Shown here piece by piece: positions 1-12,899 of a DNA stretch of 64,000 bases (its first letter is position 1; every line of letters starts with the position of its first letter). The stretch comes from Chalciporus piperatus (lineage: Eukaryota > Basidiomycota > Agaricomycetes > Boletales > Boletaceae). Location: assembly GCA_038093975.1 (NCBI GenBank), contig JBBPTG010000109.1:22142-86141 (forward strand). Direction: 5' to 3'. The notes beneath the pieces are model-generated. The model searched no databases. It was not told the DNA's origin and worked only from the letters and a program-made list of their open reading frames with translations. A program made the position numbers and the translations under genes.

Positions 1-248
1 GACTACTGAAATGACTGGATGACTGGATGACTGGGCTGCTGGATGACTGAGACTACTGAGACTACTGGATGACTGAATGACTGAGCTACTGAAGCTACTG
101 AAATGACTGGATGACTGGGCCACTAGGCCACTGGGTTACTAAGACTACTGAAACTACTTGATGACTGGGTGACTAGGTTACTGAAACTACTGAAACTACT
201 GAAACTACTTGTTACTGGGCCACTGGACTACTGATTTAACTGATCCAG
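1..248. repeat. Minisatellite of ACTACTGA / GATGACTG units
   Basis: Degenerate 8-10 bp units (ACTACTGAA, GATGACTGG, GCCACTGG and similar) follow one another without interruption from the window start to about position 248. The array probably continues to the left. Its right end touches the stop codon of the ankyrin-encoding exon that follows on the minus strand, so the last residues of that protein are encoded in repeat-like sequence. Confidence 0.85.
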
Positions 249-3200
249 TCATTCCAGTAACTTCAGACTTTTTGCAGTGTTGCTGATGTTTACCGAAGGA
301 ACTGAATGACGCCGGATGGCAAGATGAAATGGAGTGTGTGGGAGAATGAAATTGACTTCGTCGCATGGAACGGCGGCCCCATTTTCTATGAGAAGAGTCG
401 CGAGTTGTGTACCATAGTCAGGATCATCATGGGATGCTGCTGCTATGAGCGGTGGCACTCAGTGTAATGACCCTGATACCTTGAAGGTACCACAAGCATT
501 GGGATCAAACCCGTGTCTGAGCAGGAGCTCGACGACAGACGGGTTGCCGTACCGTGCAGCATATGCAAGGGGGTTATCATTGACGTCTCGGGAAGGATGA
601 ATGCGTAGGTACGTATCTAATATCATTGTGTTTCCGAATCACTTGATGATGGTGAATGCGATATGGTCAACTTAAAAATCGCTCGGGAAGCACTCGAGGA
701 GTGAAGAAAGGGTATGACTATTGGGTGGTATGCCATTGAAAGCATCATGGTAGGCCAGCATCTGGCCCTGAAAGTAGTCAAACTGCCGTATTAGCCTGAG
801 ATGGAGGTCGCCGGGACCGTGACACTGGTTGAGGTAAGAAAGACCGGTGTCGAGTGCATACACACTCAGGCGATCTGTGTATCCGTTTGCGTTTGGGGAC
901 ATAAGATTCTGGACGTGAAAAATGAGGGAACAGATGGACACAGATGCGATTTCGACGGATACGGAGGCTGGTTCGATAAAGTAGGCGGGGTTTACACGGG
1001 TTTCTGATGTCAAGTACTCCTGGTGAATCCAATGATAGGTAAAAATTATTGCTCTTTTTTCATCTGCATTAATCATACCTTGAGACTATGGTGCACTAAG
1101 CAAATCTCAGGCTCATTGTTGGCATCGACTTGAAGTTGTATGAGACTACCACAAGCAATCTCGATTTGCCCCGTGGACGGCATATGGCGAGCATCCCATG
1201 TTGGTTCGTCCTCTTGAAAGTCAATGGCCAGAACCTCAGCAAGCTCCAAGAAACCAAATGGTGTGTGCATGGTGATCCACCGCAGAGCTCTCTGGGCGAT
1301 GCGGCGTCCAAACTCGTTGTTATCGATGACCGCCAAATCCCGAGCAAAAATTGCATCCAATGTTGCTGGGTTTGTACAGAGTACCTCGTCAATGTCGAGC
1401 TCGGTAATACATTCACCAAGCCTTTCGAGCTGGTGCTCAACCCACCGGAACCTGTCCGAATGGGTCAGAACAGCCAAAGTGACATGAAAAGTGATAAAAA
1501 CTTGAAGGCCTTACATTCCAGCGGCTTTCTCCACAAGGGTATCACGGATGTGATCCCTGAGCTGACAAGGATGGCACTGGATCCCCGGGTCACCGCCTAT
1601 CTTTTTTGTGACGCAGAGGAGAATGTCCGCATTTACTTCTTCGAGCCGATCAGCTAAGGACAATGATGGCAAGGAACGATGGTTCGGCTCGTCACAAACA
1701 GTCGGCAGTCACTCTCGTTGATCAGAGTCTGCAAAGTGTGGAGAAGCAAGGGAAAGTTTGCACAGTCTTCCAGGCCATCGACGACAATTATGGGATTGTT
1801 ATGTTGTGCTGCAGCGCGCTTGACAAGGCTAGAGAGTATGGTCAGATCCAATGGCCGTCCAGCACCCCGCTCCTTGCGCTGACGCAGGTCGGAGAAGGAG
1901 CTAAGCCAATCACGATCATGACCAATCTGCCTGAGCAGTTGCGTAATCAAAGAGAGTAGCACGTCGTTGGCTCCCACAGAATCCATCCCATCGGGATCAC
2001 AGTAGAAATACGCAAGTGCATCTGCTGCGGCTGGGGTGATCGAGGAGATATCCTCGATGACTGTTGATCTGCACAAGATGACGCGAGGTTCTACATCGAC
2101 ATGGAAGAGCACGTACACTAAAATGGATTTTCCGGTCCCAGCTATTATCGAAAGAGGGATGAACTTGGAATCGGACTTGACCAATTTGCGAGATCCTCAC
2201 CACTACCGTGCAACCAGAAAAACCTGGAGCTTGACGTTGGCTTCCGCCACTCCGTATACAGTTCCTCTCTTAGCAACCATCTGGATGTCTCTGGGTGTCT
2301 TTTTGAAAGCATATATTCTTGTTTCGTTTCATGGTTGACACTGCTGAGCCATTCTAGCAACTCCTCTGTAAAAGGACGATTCAATAATGACATGTAGGCT
2401 CGAGATGTTTTTACGCGGTCCACTCACTTCTCTGCTGATGTTGAATCATATTTCTACGTGATGGATTAGACAACGTTGCACATAGTAGTAACCAAGTTAT
2501 AATCCACTCACGCGGTATCCATTGCTTGAATGTCTGCAAAGTGCGGCATGTAGACTTCAAACCTTTGTATAGCCTCGCCTACTCTTCCCAGCTTTTTCTT
2601 AGCACGAAATGGCCGGGTAGCTCGGTTGAACTGCTTGGTCCAGAAGCCATCATGACGAAGTTCGTTGTGTTTCTTTAACCAAGTCAGTAGGTCGTCCAAC
2701 TCCCTCCGGCACTTCGCTGGACCACCATGTTTGTTTTCCCATTCAGAGATTAGAGCTTGGAGCTGCTCGGAACGTGACGAAGGCTGGGTATTTTTTATAG
2801 CAGCGTCCAGTGCAGATGCGGCTGATATCATCCATTGGATTTTAAGAGCGAGGTTGTCGCAAGCTTCTTTGTGATCGCGGAAGACCGAGCCATATTCCTG
2901 GAGAGCGACAATGACTTGTGCACCCAGCTGGACTCGACGTATCTTGTAACTTGTCCAGCGTCCAGCGAAGGACCCATACCGAGCCAAGGGCCTGCCAGTA
3001 ATAGTCGGAGATAGTAATCTATCTGGAGCTATCTGGTCTATCAAAGCTGACGACTCACGAGCTCTTACTCACTTTCGCTTTGCGCGTTGTGAGCGGCACC
3101 AAGCTGTGGTGGCAGGGGTCCTAGATGTATGCGGTTCAAAGGAACTCAACAACTTGAAGGTGTCCCGGTCCGTGGACAGTTCTTCGTGGAATTGAAGAAC

Positions 3201-3305
3201 AAGGGGAGCCTCGAAGTTGGAGGCTGATGCTTGGCTGATGCACTGATGGTGGAATCTCGAAGACTCTTCTGTTACAACAACAAAGCTTACTACAAGTTTG
3301 AACAA
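249..3305 (-). CDS. NACHT-ankyrin STAND (NLR-like) protein, multi-exon
   Basis: Read right to left, the exons give an N-terminal helical region around 3044-2508 that includes the run LGAAHNAQSE typical of agaricomycete NACHT proteins. A P-loop exon follows (GTGKSILVYVLF, near 2140). Then come a Walker-B-like segment (NPIIVVDGLED) and a sensor-like FVTSRT. A winged-helix-like region lies near 1477-1073. Ankyrin-type repeats come last (PLAYAARYGNPSVVELLLRHG near 490-600, and ATLLIENGA near 390). STAND ATPases of this family act as ligand-gated switches, often in non-self recognition; the ligand here is unknown. The start is uncertain: 3305 is the farthest ATG of the first plausible exon. The C-terminus is short in ankyrin repeats and ends in the minisatellite, so it may be truncated. 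Introns are inferred from frame changes. Confidence 0.75.
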
Positions 3306-3361
3306 ATGACAATCGAATCAGAGATCGTCACGCCCACGCACGACTCAGTTGACTAGTAACC

Positions 3362-6300
3362 TTACGCCCACATCGCCTTGAACTTCTCATCAAACTCCTC
3401 CAACGCGCCATTCACCACTTCGAGCACCTTCCAATCCCTCCCCAACACCCAACTCGGCTTCGTGCGACCCACGACACCCACCCCCGCTTCCCGCTTCCCC
3501 TTGCCGTCTTCATCCTCGACGTCATCCTTCTCCGTAGGATCCACAAACCCGCTATCCAAGCCCTCCGAACCATCGGGTACGTCCCCCTCCTCAACGACAG
3601 CATCTCTCTCCCGCGTGATCAACTGCTCTAACACGCCCCGGATAGTCATCAACGTCATATCAAACTCCTGAAGAGCGTACCAGACGTCTCCGCGCCGGAT
3701 CGCGTTGGCCTTGCTCAATGGTTGCACCTGCCCATGCGTGTAGAAGTCGAGCAAGTACGCGTTCAGCGCAAACTGCGTGTCCGAGACCTTCGAGGATATA
3801 TTGAAAATGTGCGCAAAGGATGGAATGGCGTATTCATTGAGGTTGAGACCACGTCGTGCAGTTCGTGCGAGATGGGCTACGCTCTCGAAATGGTCGTCAT
3901 GTCCTGAGTTGGCAACGAAGAGCGAGCGAGCGACGACTGACAACGCGGTCTCTTGCAACCATGTGCCGAAAAGAGAATTGCGCTGCTCTGGGTTCCCAGA
4001 AACATCGGTATCGCTCAGCGGAAGGAACGTGTCTGGCTCCAGCTCTGCACTGCGCTGTGAGACGTAGGTAAGTGCATAACCAGTAAAGATGCGCAGTGTT
4101 TCGTCCTCGTGCTCCTTGAGGACCCGTCGTGCAACTTTGGAGAGGGGAGGAAGAACGACCATCGATGCAGACTTCTTGATTATCTCTGCTGTATTCTCGT
4201 CTTTGAGGTAAGAACTCGGTAGATACCGTCTCCCGAAAAGGTGGCTCATGAGTAGGATGAAGTCCCGCTTGGCCTCGATGAAACTGGGTTGTGAACAGAT
4301 GCGGTGAAGGACACCATTCCTGAGCAAAGCGACGAGTGCAAAGTTACTCGGTTCGGTGTAGTACAACTGAGACGCAATACCAAAGAGGTTGAACGGCCGT
4401 CCTTTTTCGTCGAGCAGTCGAGCACGTCGTAGATAATCAATGCTGAACTGAAGGTGATGCAAAAGCTGATGTTTTCCTTCCTGTGATTCGAAGCCGACTT
4501 GCGGAAGACGGAACAATCTCTGGACAGCGTTCACGGCAACAGGTGCGCATCCAGAACCCTCGAGAAGGTTGAAGAGACGCAGGATCAACGTTGAAGTTAC
4601 TGGGAAGTTGGCGCCGAGCGAGGGGAGTTTGGACAAGGTCAATCTCTGTACCCGATCCATGGGGAGCCCATAGAAGACAACCTTCCCAAGAAGGTCGTAT
4701 CCTCGTCTTCCAGCACGACCCGCGCATTGACGGTACTTATAATTACCATGAGCTTCGCGCGACATTGAAACGCCTATTAGTTGCAACGTACCATGAGCGC
4801 TGTCAAGAATGGCGAATCTCCGCAGAAGACCGATGTCTTCGTAGGAGCATTGATACCGAGTGCGAGCGTGCCTGAGTAAAAAAAACACGCATCGATTTTG
4901 CTCACTTAAGCACATGAGGGTGTTCTTACCTGTTGCGAACATGACACGAACGAATCCCCGGCGAAACAGACTAACGAAATCTCAGTCATACAGATGCGAA
5001 CCCGAAAGGTCAAATGTCCTCACCTCTCAATGATCGTCCGATAGCGCCTATTCATTCCAGAATGATGAACCGCAATCCCACGTCGAAGGCATAACAGTGC
5101 CCACTCCGGCGTCGACGTCCACTCCAACTGCGCCAGATCCTCGTCGAGCATGCTAGGCGTGTATGATGTATGCTGCCCAGCGAACGAAAAGTTCGGGTGT
5201 GGTGCCTTGGGGTCAAACGAAGCCTGCCACTCTACGATCTCCGTAGGCAGTTCATCTGGGCCCGCCTTGTTTTTTGCCGCTCTGGCAGCCGCACGCTCGC
5301 GATCCTTCGCCCTCGATAACCATTCTTCATATTGTGCCAGTGTCCGCTGCCATTCCGGACTGGAAGCCTTCCACTCTGTCTCTTTGGCGACTAACGCGAG
5401 ACAAAGATCTTGTGCCATGATCTCGCAGTCCGTTCGATCGAAGGCGAAGAAGATCGCTGGCTGCAGATTCGTTCTGAGGAGTGGTTCGAGGACCGAATGT
5501 AAAGGAAAACTTACCAGATCTCCTTGGGCATGCAGGTCGCAGACCAAGTTGATCAGGTTCCGCCTAAACAGCATGCGATCCGGTTGTGCATTGATGATGT
5601 TGGTGGGAACCGTATTCAGCGAACCATCTTCGAGATGTGATATAACCCTATAAAGGGGCGTCTCCATGTTTCGTCGGTCGGACTCGGCGACCATGAGTGA
5701 AAGACATTCCTTGAGTGCAGCATCATATGCGATCGCGTCCTTTTGTTGCAAGAGCCTGTCAGAAGGGAAGAATGTCAACGGATCGAGCTTTTCCAATGTC
5801 GGCGGTGGCAGCTCTCCGTGTTCCTTGAGCGCACGATACAACGTCAGCGTATCCGAGGCCTCTAGAGCGAGGTCAGATGGGATAGATTTGGGGCCAAAGG
5901 CGAGCATGGCAATTGGGTGCAGGAATCGCATCCTTCCTGTAGATCTGTAAGATGCGATCGACTCGAACTGGTCGCCTGGTTCTTCGTAAACGTTGTAGAA
6001 GAACTTGCGAAGGTGGGAATATCGGTGAGGGTGGTACACAAATTTGTGCTGGAAACCGCCAGCTTTTTGGACGGTTTCAAGCCATGAGTTGAATTTCTCG
6101 GGAGCACCGACTGTCGCCGACAACCCACTGCACACGATTGAACAATTTAGAACAAGTCGAGCAAGATTGGTGGAATAACTGACATGATCGGGCAAGGAGC
6201 CAGCAGGAGGATTTGCTCCCATACAGAGCCGCCCTCCTGCTGTCCGATCGTATGGATCTCATCAAGAATGATGCTGCGAGGAGCATCAGTAACTCGGATG

Positions 6301-9300
6301 GTGTAGCAGGAAGAGGCTTACTATTTCACTCGAGGAGTCCATAACTTCGCCAATGGAGGCGAAAGCATCATGATCGCCAAGACCTCTGGGACAGTCACGA
6401 GAATCTGGCAGTTCTGTGGATCGTGAATTCGATAATCGCGTGTATGGATTGCCCAGCAACTCCCTATATCCATTGCTCGTCAATGTCGATTTCCGCATAG
6501 TACACAGAGGGAAACTCACGTCCATTCAGCTCCTTACTGAATCGAGCGTATATTTCGGCAGCAACCTGGGAAACGAGCGCTTTTGTAGGGGCGACGTAGA
6601 CGATCACGCCATCGTCCGATCCCCTCAAGATCTTCTCCATTGCGTAATACGATATGAACGTTTTCCCTGCACTGGTTGGAGCTTTGAACATATGCATCAG
6701 CACATCCCATATGCATGCGAGTCTGAGTGTCACGTACCGACAACAAGAAGTGACGTGTTGCGGTCAATAGCGTCAAGGACCTCTCTTTGCCAAGCATCCG
6801 GCTTGAAAGAAACCCGAGGGTCTGCTTGACTGTCCATACTGCGATCCATGAACTCCCCAAAAAGCCGCAATTGCCACTCAATAGGATGCTCCTGGATTCG
6901 CATGAAATCGTAGAGTGATTCCTGCGTCTTCGACTTGACAAGCTTAATGAATCGGAACGTCATGGGGCGATCCTCTTGGGATGATGGAAGGATGAGCGAG
7001 TCGGCATACATCGAGAAGCCAAGTACGTTCAAAATGTCTTTGAGACATTTGCGAATCTCGCTCGTCGAGTAATTAAACTCGATGATGTCCTTGACGGCGC
7101 GCATCATCGACATGCAGTTCTTGTCTCGAACTGTACTCGACTCTCGTTCGGGGTTCGAGATCCAATGTTGGAAGAGGCGGTGCAAACGATACAATGCGAG
7201 TTCAGTCGCAACGATAGGCTCGTTGGATCTGGGATTCCGTTTCATGTCCGAGAGAGACTTTTCGAGAGACGACTGGGACGTTTCTGCGTCCAGATCGCGA
7301 ATGCGCTCAGTCAACCACGCAACAGACTCGGTGAGCTGCTTCTGGGCCTTCTGAGCAAGATTTTGTTCACGGATGGCTGTGGCTTTGGATTGCTTCTGGG
7401 GACCCTTGGTAGAAGCACCGGCCCGTGAATAGCTTTGCTTTGGTGGCTAATTGGTGATCAGCCATATATTCAACACCAATTCGAATGCGATTACCTTGAC
7501 TGTGTCTCGGTTCGACGTACCGACTGGTGGAATCTTGATCTGATGAAGCGCTGCCCCCGATGCGCCCGTCAAGGTGGCAGCCTGATCGTGCAACGTCTTC
7601 ATGAAACGTTGGTCGGCTCGTAGTCTCTTCTTTCGTTGCCATTCCGTTGTGACCGCGGGTGTCTCTCCTCCGAGGTGCTTCGGTAGAATGGCCTTTTTGT
7701 GATTGTGCCAGTGTCGAGTATCGTTGAAGAGGGTGCCGTCATCGAAATAACCCGTGCTACGGATTTCGGGAGAAGATTGGGGCACACCAGACTCTTCTTC
7801 TTCTTTGCTGTTGGTGTCCCATTCAGATCCTTCGTCCGTATCAACTCCTTCTTCTTCACTGTTGGTGTCCCATTCATCTGCATCGGATCCTTCGGCCGTA
7901 GCAACTCCTTCGTCTTCTTCGTCTCCGTGGATGTCACGGGCGTCAAATACACTCTCCAGGCTACGAAGGGGAGCGAGTTCTTGATCGAAGATATTGTTAC
8001 TGAAAGGGAGAAGTCCGAGCACACCCTCTGCGGGCGAAGCGTCCGGACGAGGGAGGAACTCAGATGCGAATTGCGAAAAGGCAGACATTGGGACAGCGAA
8101 GGCAGAGAGATTAACCTGAACTAGTTTTGCGGTAGGCTCCCCGAGTATATCTTGCAACGACAACGTGGTATTCTCCGCCAAGAAGCGAAGAAGCGCGATG
8201 AACACTCTAGCGTCGACGTCAATGGTTGTGTTCAATGAAGTGGTGACTGTGTCTATAGCCATGAGGGCTTTCGGGATAAAGACAGAAGCAAGTTGAGTTC
8301 TGAATTTGGGGCGCATAGGTTCCAATCTCCGGGCACGGTCTTGTGCGGAGATACGGGGAAGTAGAATCAGATGAATGAGAAATGAAAAAAGGAGCACTTT
8401 GTCACGATCACTTGAAAATTTTGTGGCTGCTGCCACTTTTCTAGAAAGATCTCCGGTTGCGAAGTCTTGTAGTGTCGGAAGAGTGGTTGTGGATGGTGGA
8501 AGGAGGGCAACGGCCATGGATTTCTCTGCGAGAGTCTGGAATGCTATGGTACATGCATCGCGGACAAAGGTAGGAATGAAATCAATCGCCCGACGTGATT
8601 TTGACTCATAGACGAAGGAAAGCACCTGTAGAGTAAGCAGTCTGAGAAAACACTCGTTATGACCGTACGACAAAACTTGCCTTCGAGTCGCGAAACTCGG
8701 CGCCTCGCAATAGCGCAAGCGCCAGACCACTCGTGAGCAGCTCGAACAGGAAAACACGGTGGCATAGCTGACGTTGACTAACATAAGAGTCTTTTGAAAC
8801 CTGTCCATCGGCGTCCTCGTTGACCATGGCAAACATGGGCTAGATGAAATGAGTGAGATGAAGACTATACAATTAAAACACGATGCTACCTTTCGCACAA
8901 GCTGATATTCTATCCAATTTGGATCCCAGAGACCTTTAAACACATACACAGAGACTTTGGGGATTTTGAGTAGATGGTTGAAAAGAAGCCTTCGGGCAAG
9001 GGATCTGGATGCTTCTTCGAAGCTGCTCGCGCCAGTTTTCAGTGCGATATGGCGGTTTTCTAGTAACCCTTCAGATGCAGTTCTTCTGGTTGCTCGAAAC
9101 TCACCATCCCAGAAGACGACATCAAACTCCGCTGAACGCTTAAGAAATTCGCCCAGGGTACGCTCAAGGATATGAAACGCATGAAGGATCTGGAAGGAAG
9201 GGTCTGGTTCCGAGGTCACCCACGAAGCTCTTCGAGAGTCATGCTTTCATTACTTACCACCTTCCTTGGCCAACGCTAGCAATGGATCATCGATAACAAG

Positions 9301-9564
9301 TTGGAGGAGTGAATGCCCTAGAAGAAAACGCGAAAAAGATTAGTAGAACGCAGCGAAGCATGTTCGCGACAGTATACCGTCGATGATGAATGGCTCGGTT
9401 CCAGCATAATCGCCAAGTAAATCCATCCACCTGGCGCGCCTGCTGGCAGCGTGCCATTCAGCACCGATCCACTTCAATGCATCTGGGATCGATAACAGGC
9501 TGATGGGGTCGCTCGCAGGTGCATTAATGTGGTGGCTATCGATCTCAAACTCTTCTAAATCCAT
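3362..9564 (-). CDS. DDX60/Ski2-like DExH-box RNA helicase
   Basis: A very long gene of about 1,900 residues in many exons. The start at 9564 ([12 protein letters not shown]) is followed by a long N-terminal region without a recognised domain and an acidic Ser/Glu-rich stretch (about 8020-7700). The helicase core shows motif I ([19 protein letters not shown], near 6690), motif Ia ([14 protein letters not shown]), motif II as [14 protein letters not shown] (near 6260), motif [15 protein letters not shown] (near 6120) and motif [17 protein letters not shown] (near 4710). The C-terminal part runs to the stop at 3362. DEIH plus AGRAGRRG is the Ski2/DDX60 pattern. Vertebrate DDX60 is linked to antiviral RNA sensing; the fungal role is not established. 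It lies about 60 bp from the NACHT gene on the same strand. Confidence 0.88.
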
Positions 9565-10394
9565 CGTGCGGATAGACAGGGATCAGTGGGGTTTGAGAGA
9601 TGGTGGCTGTTTGAAAAGAACCCTAAGACCGCACTTCGAGTGAGTTGCCACAAGCAGATGAATGGACTGGCCCGTGCGCCACCCCACTATCACCTCCACT
9701 GGGACCTACTGGGACTCATAATCCAGTGATCTGGAGCAGCAGGAATAATGCACGCCACGCACCTTGCGTTCATGCTGCGACAACTGTGCGCGAACGAGAA
9801 GTCGTAAGCTGTCGTACAGTACCGTGGCTTCTCAGCCGCTTGACACTGCGGCTTGCCGTCGCAGAGGTCACCATCTTTCTTCGACGCTCGGACGAGTCGC
9901 GGCGGCGCGTGCAAAGTACCTGACGTGGCTACTTATACAACCAATCTGGCACATCCTCGGGTAAGTACTGAAGGGTACCAGTTAATCAAGAACTTCCACA
10001 GCGACTTGGACTGACAGCCTGAAGTTCAAACAGCCCGCTACTATAGATATATACCATCTGAGTCTCCTTCAGTCTCGCGGTCTGAGAGCGGTCACCGTTC
10101 CCCAGCAACCTTCCTTGAAAACAACCCGGCGCTTCACGTTTCCATCCATGCCTCCTACTCTAATCCCATGTTCGGACCGTACTCCATCTGATTCTCCAAG
10201 CTTAGAACGACGTTCAAAATTTCAAGCGGGACGTTAGAGTTGTCAACGAGAGCAAGACGTCCGCCAGGATGTCCTGGGCAAATTCGCTCAAGTTCGGATT
10301 GGTTCGGTCCGATCGGACCGGACTGTGCTATCTGAAGCATGATTTGAGATGTGGGGAACGGAGTCCCGAACGTTCTTCTTCAATTTCCCCCACC
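9565..10394. promoter_or_regulatory. Divergent intergenic region between helicase and aldo/keto reductase genes
   Basis: No convincing coding sequence. It separates a minus-strand gene (start 9564) from a plus-strand gene (start 10395), so both promoters should lie here. A TATA-like run (TATAGATATATA) sits at about 10042-10053, and a perfect CGG palindrome at 10305-10320 is listed separately. Confidence 0.6.
10305..10320. promoter_or_regulatory. Perfect 16-bp palindrome CGG-N10-CCG
   Basis: CGGTCCGATCGGACCG is its own reverse complement and lies 75 bp before the aldo/keto reductase ATG. Everted or inverted CGG half-sites are the usual targets of fungal Zn2Cys6 transcription factors, so this is a candidate operator. 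Binding is inferred only from the sequence. Confidence 0.45.
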
Positions 10395-11787
10395 ATGGCC
10401 TCCAACCTCATCACGCTCAACAACAAACAGACTATTCCTGCCATTGGTCTTGGTGAGTATACTCGCGATGAACCAGAGGATTGTTTCCTGAAGCCGTGGG
10501 ATCGTAGGTACCTGGCAATCAAAACCCAACGAGGTTTCTCGTGCCGTCGAAGCAGCTCTCCGCGCTGGTTACAGACACATCGACTGCGCTTGGTGGGTAA
10601 TGAGTTGTCCCTCGATCTCCTGCTCAGTTAACCGTCGATGATTTTTTACCTGGACAGGGCGTATGGAAACGAAAAGGAAGTTGGTGAGGGCCTGAGAGCA
10701 TCCGGTGTTCCCAGATCCGAAGTATACGTAGGCAATCCGTGTCTGCCTGCCACGCTTGAGATCGCTAATATGTGCCGCAGATCACCAGCAAGCTGTGGTG
10801 CACATACCACAGTCGGGTTGAAGAGTGTCTGGATCAGACGCTCGCCAATCTCGGAACTGATTACCTTGATCGTGCGTGTCGTTCATATTTCCTACACCTT
10901 TAGCCAAGATTGGCATACTGATTGGTGCTAAGTGTATTTGATTCACTGGCCCGTGGCCTTGAACCCTAACGGGAACCACCCCGTTTTCCCGACGCGTCCC
11001 AACGGGAATCGTGACGTTGATGAAACTAGGGATCTCAGGGATACTTGGAAGGACATGGAAGCAGTGGCCAAGAACGGTCAGCTTAACAATGTGTTTGTCG
11101 TGGTACTGCATCAGTGCCTAATAAGCATCCGTTAGGCAAAGTGAGGTCAATCGGTGTTTCGAACGTTTCGGAGAAGGTCCTCGAGCAGATTCTCCCCACG
11201 GCGGAGATTGTCCCAGCTGTTAATCAGGTATGTCTCTTAACTGGGTTCCGATCCGTTCAATTTCAAACACACTCCGGAAGCTTGAGCTCCATCTTTACAA
11301 CCCTCAACTCGAGCTCCTGGATTACTTGAAATCGAAGGGCATCGTTGCTCAGGCGTACTCGCCGCTCGGGTCAACAAACTCTCCACTGTTGACCGATGAA
11401 GTGGCCACCGAGATTGCAAACAAGTACGGTCTGAAGACTGCCGACGTTTTATTGGGCTATCTTCGTACGTTTCTCCTAAACTAACTTGCATGCATTACAA
11501 TGATCCGATCATTTCAAAGTCGCCAAGGGCATGGTCGTATTGCCCAAATCGGTTACCCCCGCTCGCATTGAATCAAACTTGACGGGCGCACTCGCTGCCT
11601 ACAGTAAATTGACCCCCGAAGACGTGGCCACACTTGATGGTGTGGCAGCCGGTGGAAAACAGAAGCGGCTGATTATGCCTGCCTGGGGTAAGTGAAATCC
11701 TGTGATCTACATCGGTGGCCTGCTGATTCCTGGTTAGGTGTTGACCTTGGCTTCGACAACTGGCCTCTCCCCAACCTCAACAAGTAA
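10395..11787 (+). CDS. Aldo/keto reductase (NADPH-dependent aldehyde/glucuronate-type)
   Basis: Spliced exons give about 310 residues with the AKR fold signatures. These are the start [36 protein letters not shown] (catalytic Asp and Tyr, with an intron inside the motif); [11 protein letters not shown] (catalytic Lys and His); [36 protein letters not shown]; and the cofactor loop [15 protein letters not shown]. It ends in [19 protein letters not shown], a C-terminal form shared with yeast Gcy1/Ypr1-type enzymes. At least six short introns are needed. The family reduces sugar and short-chain aldehydes with NADPH in the cytosol. The next plus-strand gene is myo-inositol oxygenase, whose product D-glucuronate is an AKR substrate in other eukaryotes, so a glucuronate reductase role is plausible but inferred. 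Confidence 0.9.
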
Positions 11788-12899
11788 GAGTATCAACAAT
11801 TCCTCGCTCACAGACTCGTTGGTGACGATAAACCAAGGCTGTGAGACATGTAACGCCGCTGTATTAAGAAATAAATTTTATTCGTATGAACGTGAGCAAC
11901 TGAACACTGCCAGTGCGATGAACGAAAGATATCACTGTTATCGTGATTCAAAGCTCTTCATCGATGTTCCGTGGTTCTGGTAATTTGGCCTGGCCGTTGA
12001 CTCGGAACCGATTGCTCGCGGTCAATAATCCACTTACGCAACTTACGTTCACCGGCCTGCGACTCGGTGTGCAACTTTGAATTCCCGGTTTTCAGTTTAC
12101 CCCCTATGGACGACCCAGGAACGATCGATGCCAACCTCGTCTCAGAAGAGAAAAACAAAAAGTCTGGTAGAAAATACGAGTGGTTTCAGTTGAAACACTG
12201 TCACGGCACCAGGAGCCCCACTGGCCCCCACGTCTCAAGATCATGAATGGATCCGAGCAGTGAGATGGCAGTCGGGGAACTCAGGGGTGGTTTCGTAACA
12301 TAACGTGAGTACACGGTCTACGCACGTGTACCTTGGCGACGGCGTTCCTGCTGGGACCCTGGCGATGCAATTCAGACGAATTTCCACAAACGCCATTGGT
12401 TGATTGAACCTGAAGGACAAAAGTTTATTCTCTGGTGACTCGCGAATGCTAAAGGTCTCATCACCGAGGGAACAAGGCCCATCAGCAGCCGTGATGAACA
12501 CACCAACTGCGGTTGGCGAGCATCTGCGACGACGATGGCAAGCTCGGATACAGACAGTGTCAGACATTGTCTTTCTGAGCAGATTCAGCAGAAGCCGAAA
12601 CACCAAGTCGGCGGTGCACTAACCAAGAATGGCGACTCCACGTGGTGACGCTTCACACGTGGCGGTGTTACCAAAAAGGGTCGCCCGACATGTGGAAGCA
12701 AACACCGCGAAAATGTGCAAGTCCCGGTATCAGATCTCTATCGACATGTCGTACATCCCTGAAGCCTTCAGATTGGTGGGGAGGTCTGATCTGCGATGGG
12801 AGTAAGTATAAAAACCCAGATGATTCAGAGTTCTACGATCAGCAGCGGCCTCTTCTCCTCAACGATATCTCTTCTACTTCTCTCTTGAGACTTGCATTA
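11788..12899. other. Intergenic region upstream of inositol oxygenase
   Basis: About 1.1 kb without a supported gene. Reading frames in it on both strands look non-coding. The last 100 bp holds the presumed inositol oxygenase core promoter with a TATA box. Confidence 0.5.
12807..12814 (+). promoter_or_regulatory. TATA box of the inositol oxygenase gene
   Basis: TATAAAAA lies 86 nt before the ATG at 12900, a usual spacing for an inducible fungal gene with a short 5' leader. Confidence 0.5.

Noticed and set aside
1130..1657. Plus-strand 175-residue open frame
   Set aside because: It lies antisense to the NACHT gene exons, which carry recognisable motifs. It has none and is a shadow frame.
5150..5653. 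Plus-strand 167-residue open frame
   Set aside because: Antisense shadow of the helicase gene.
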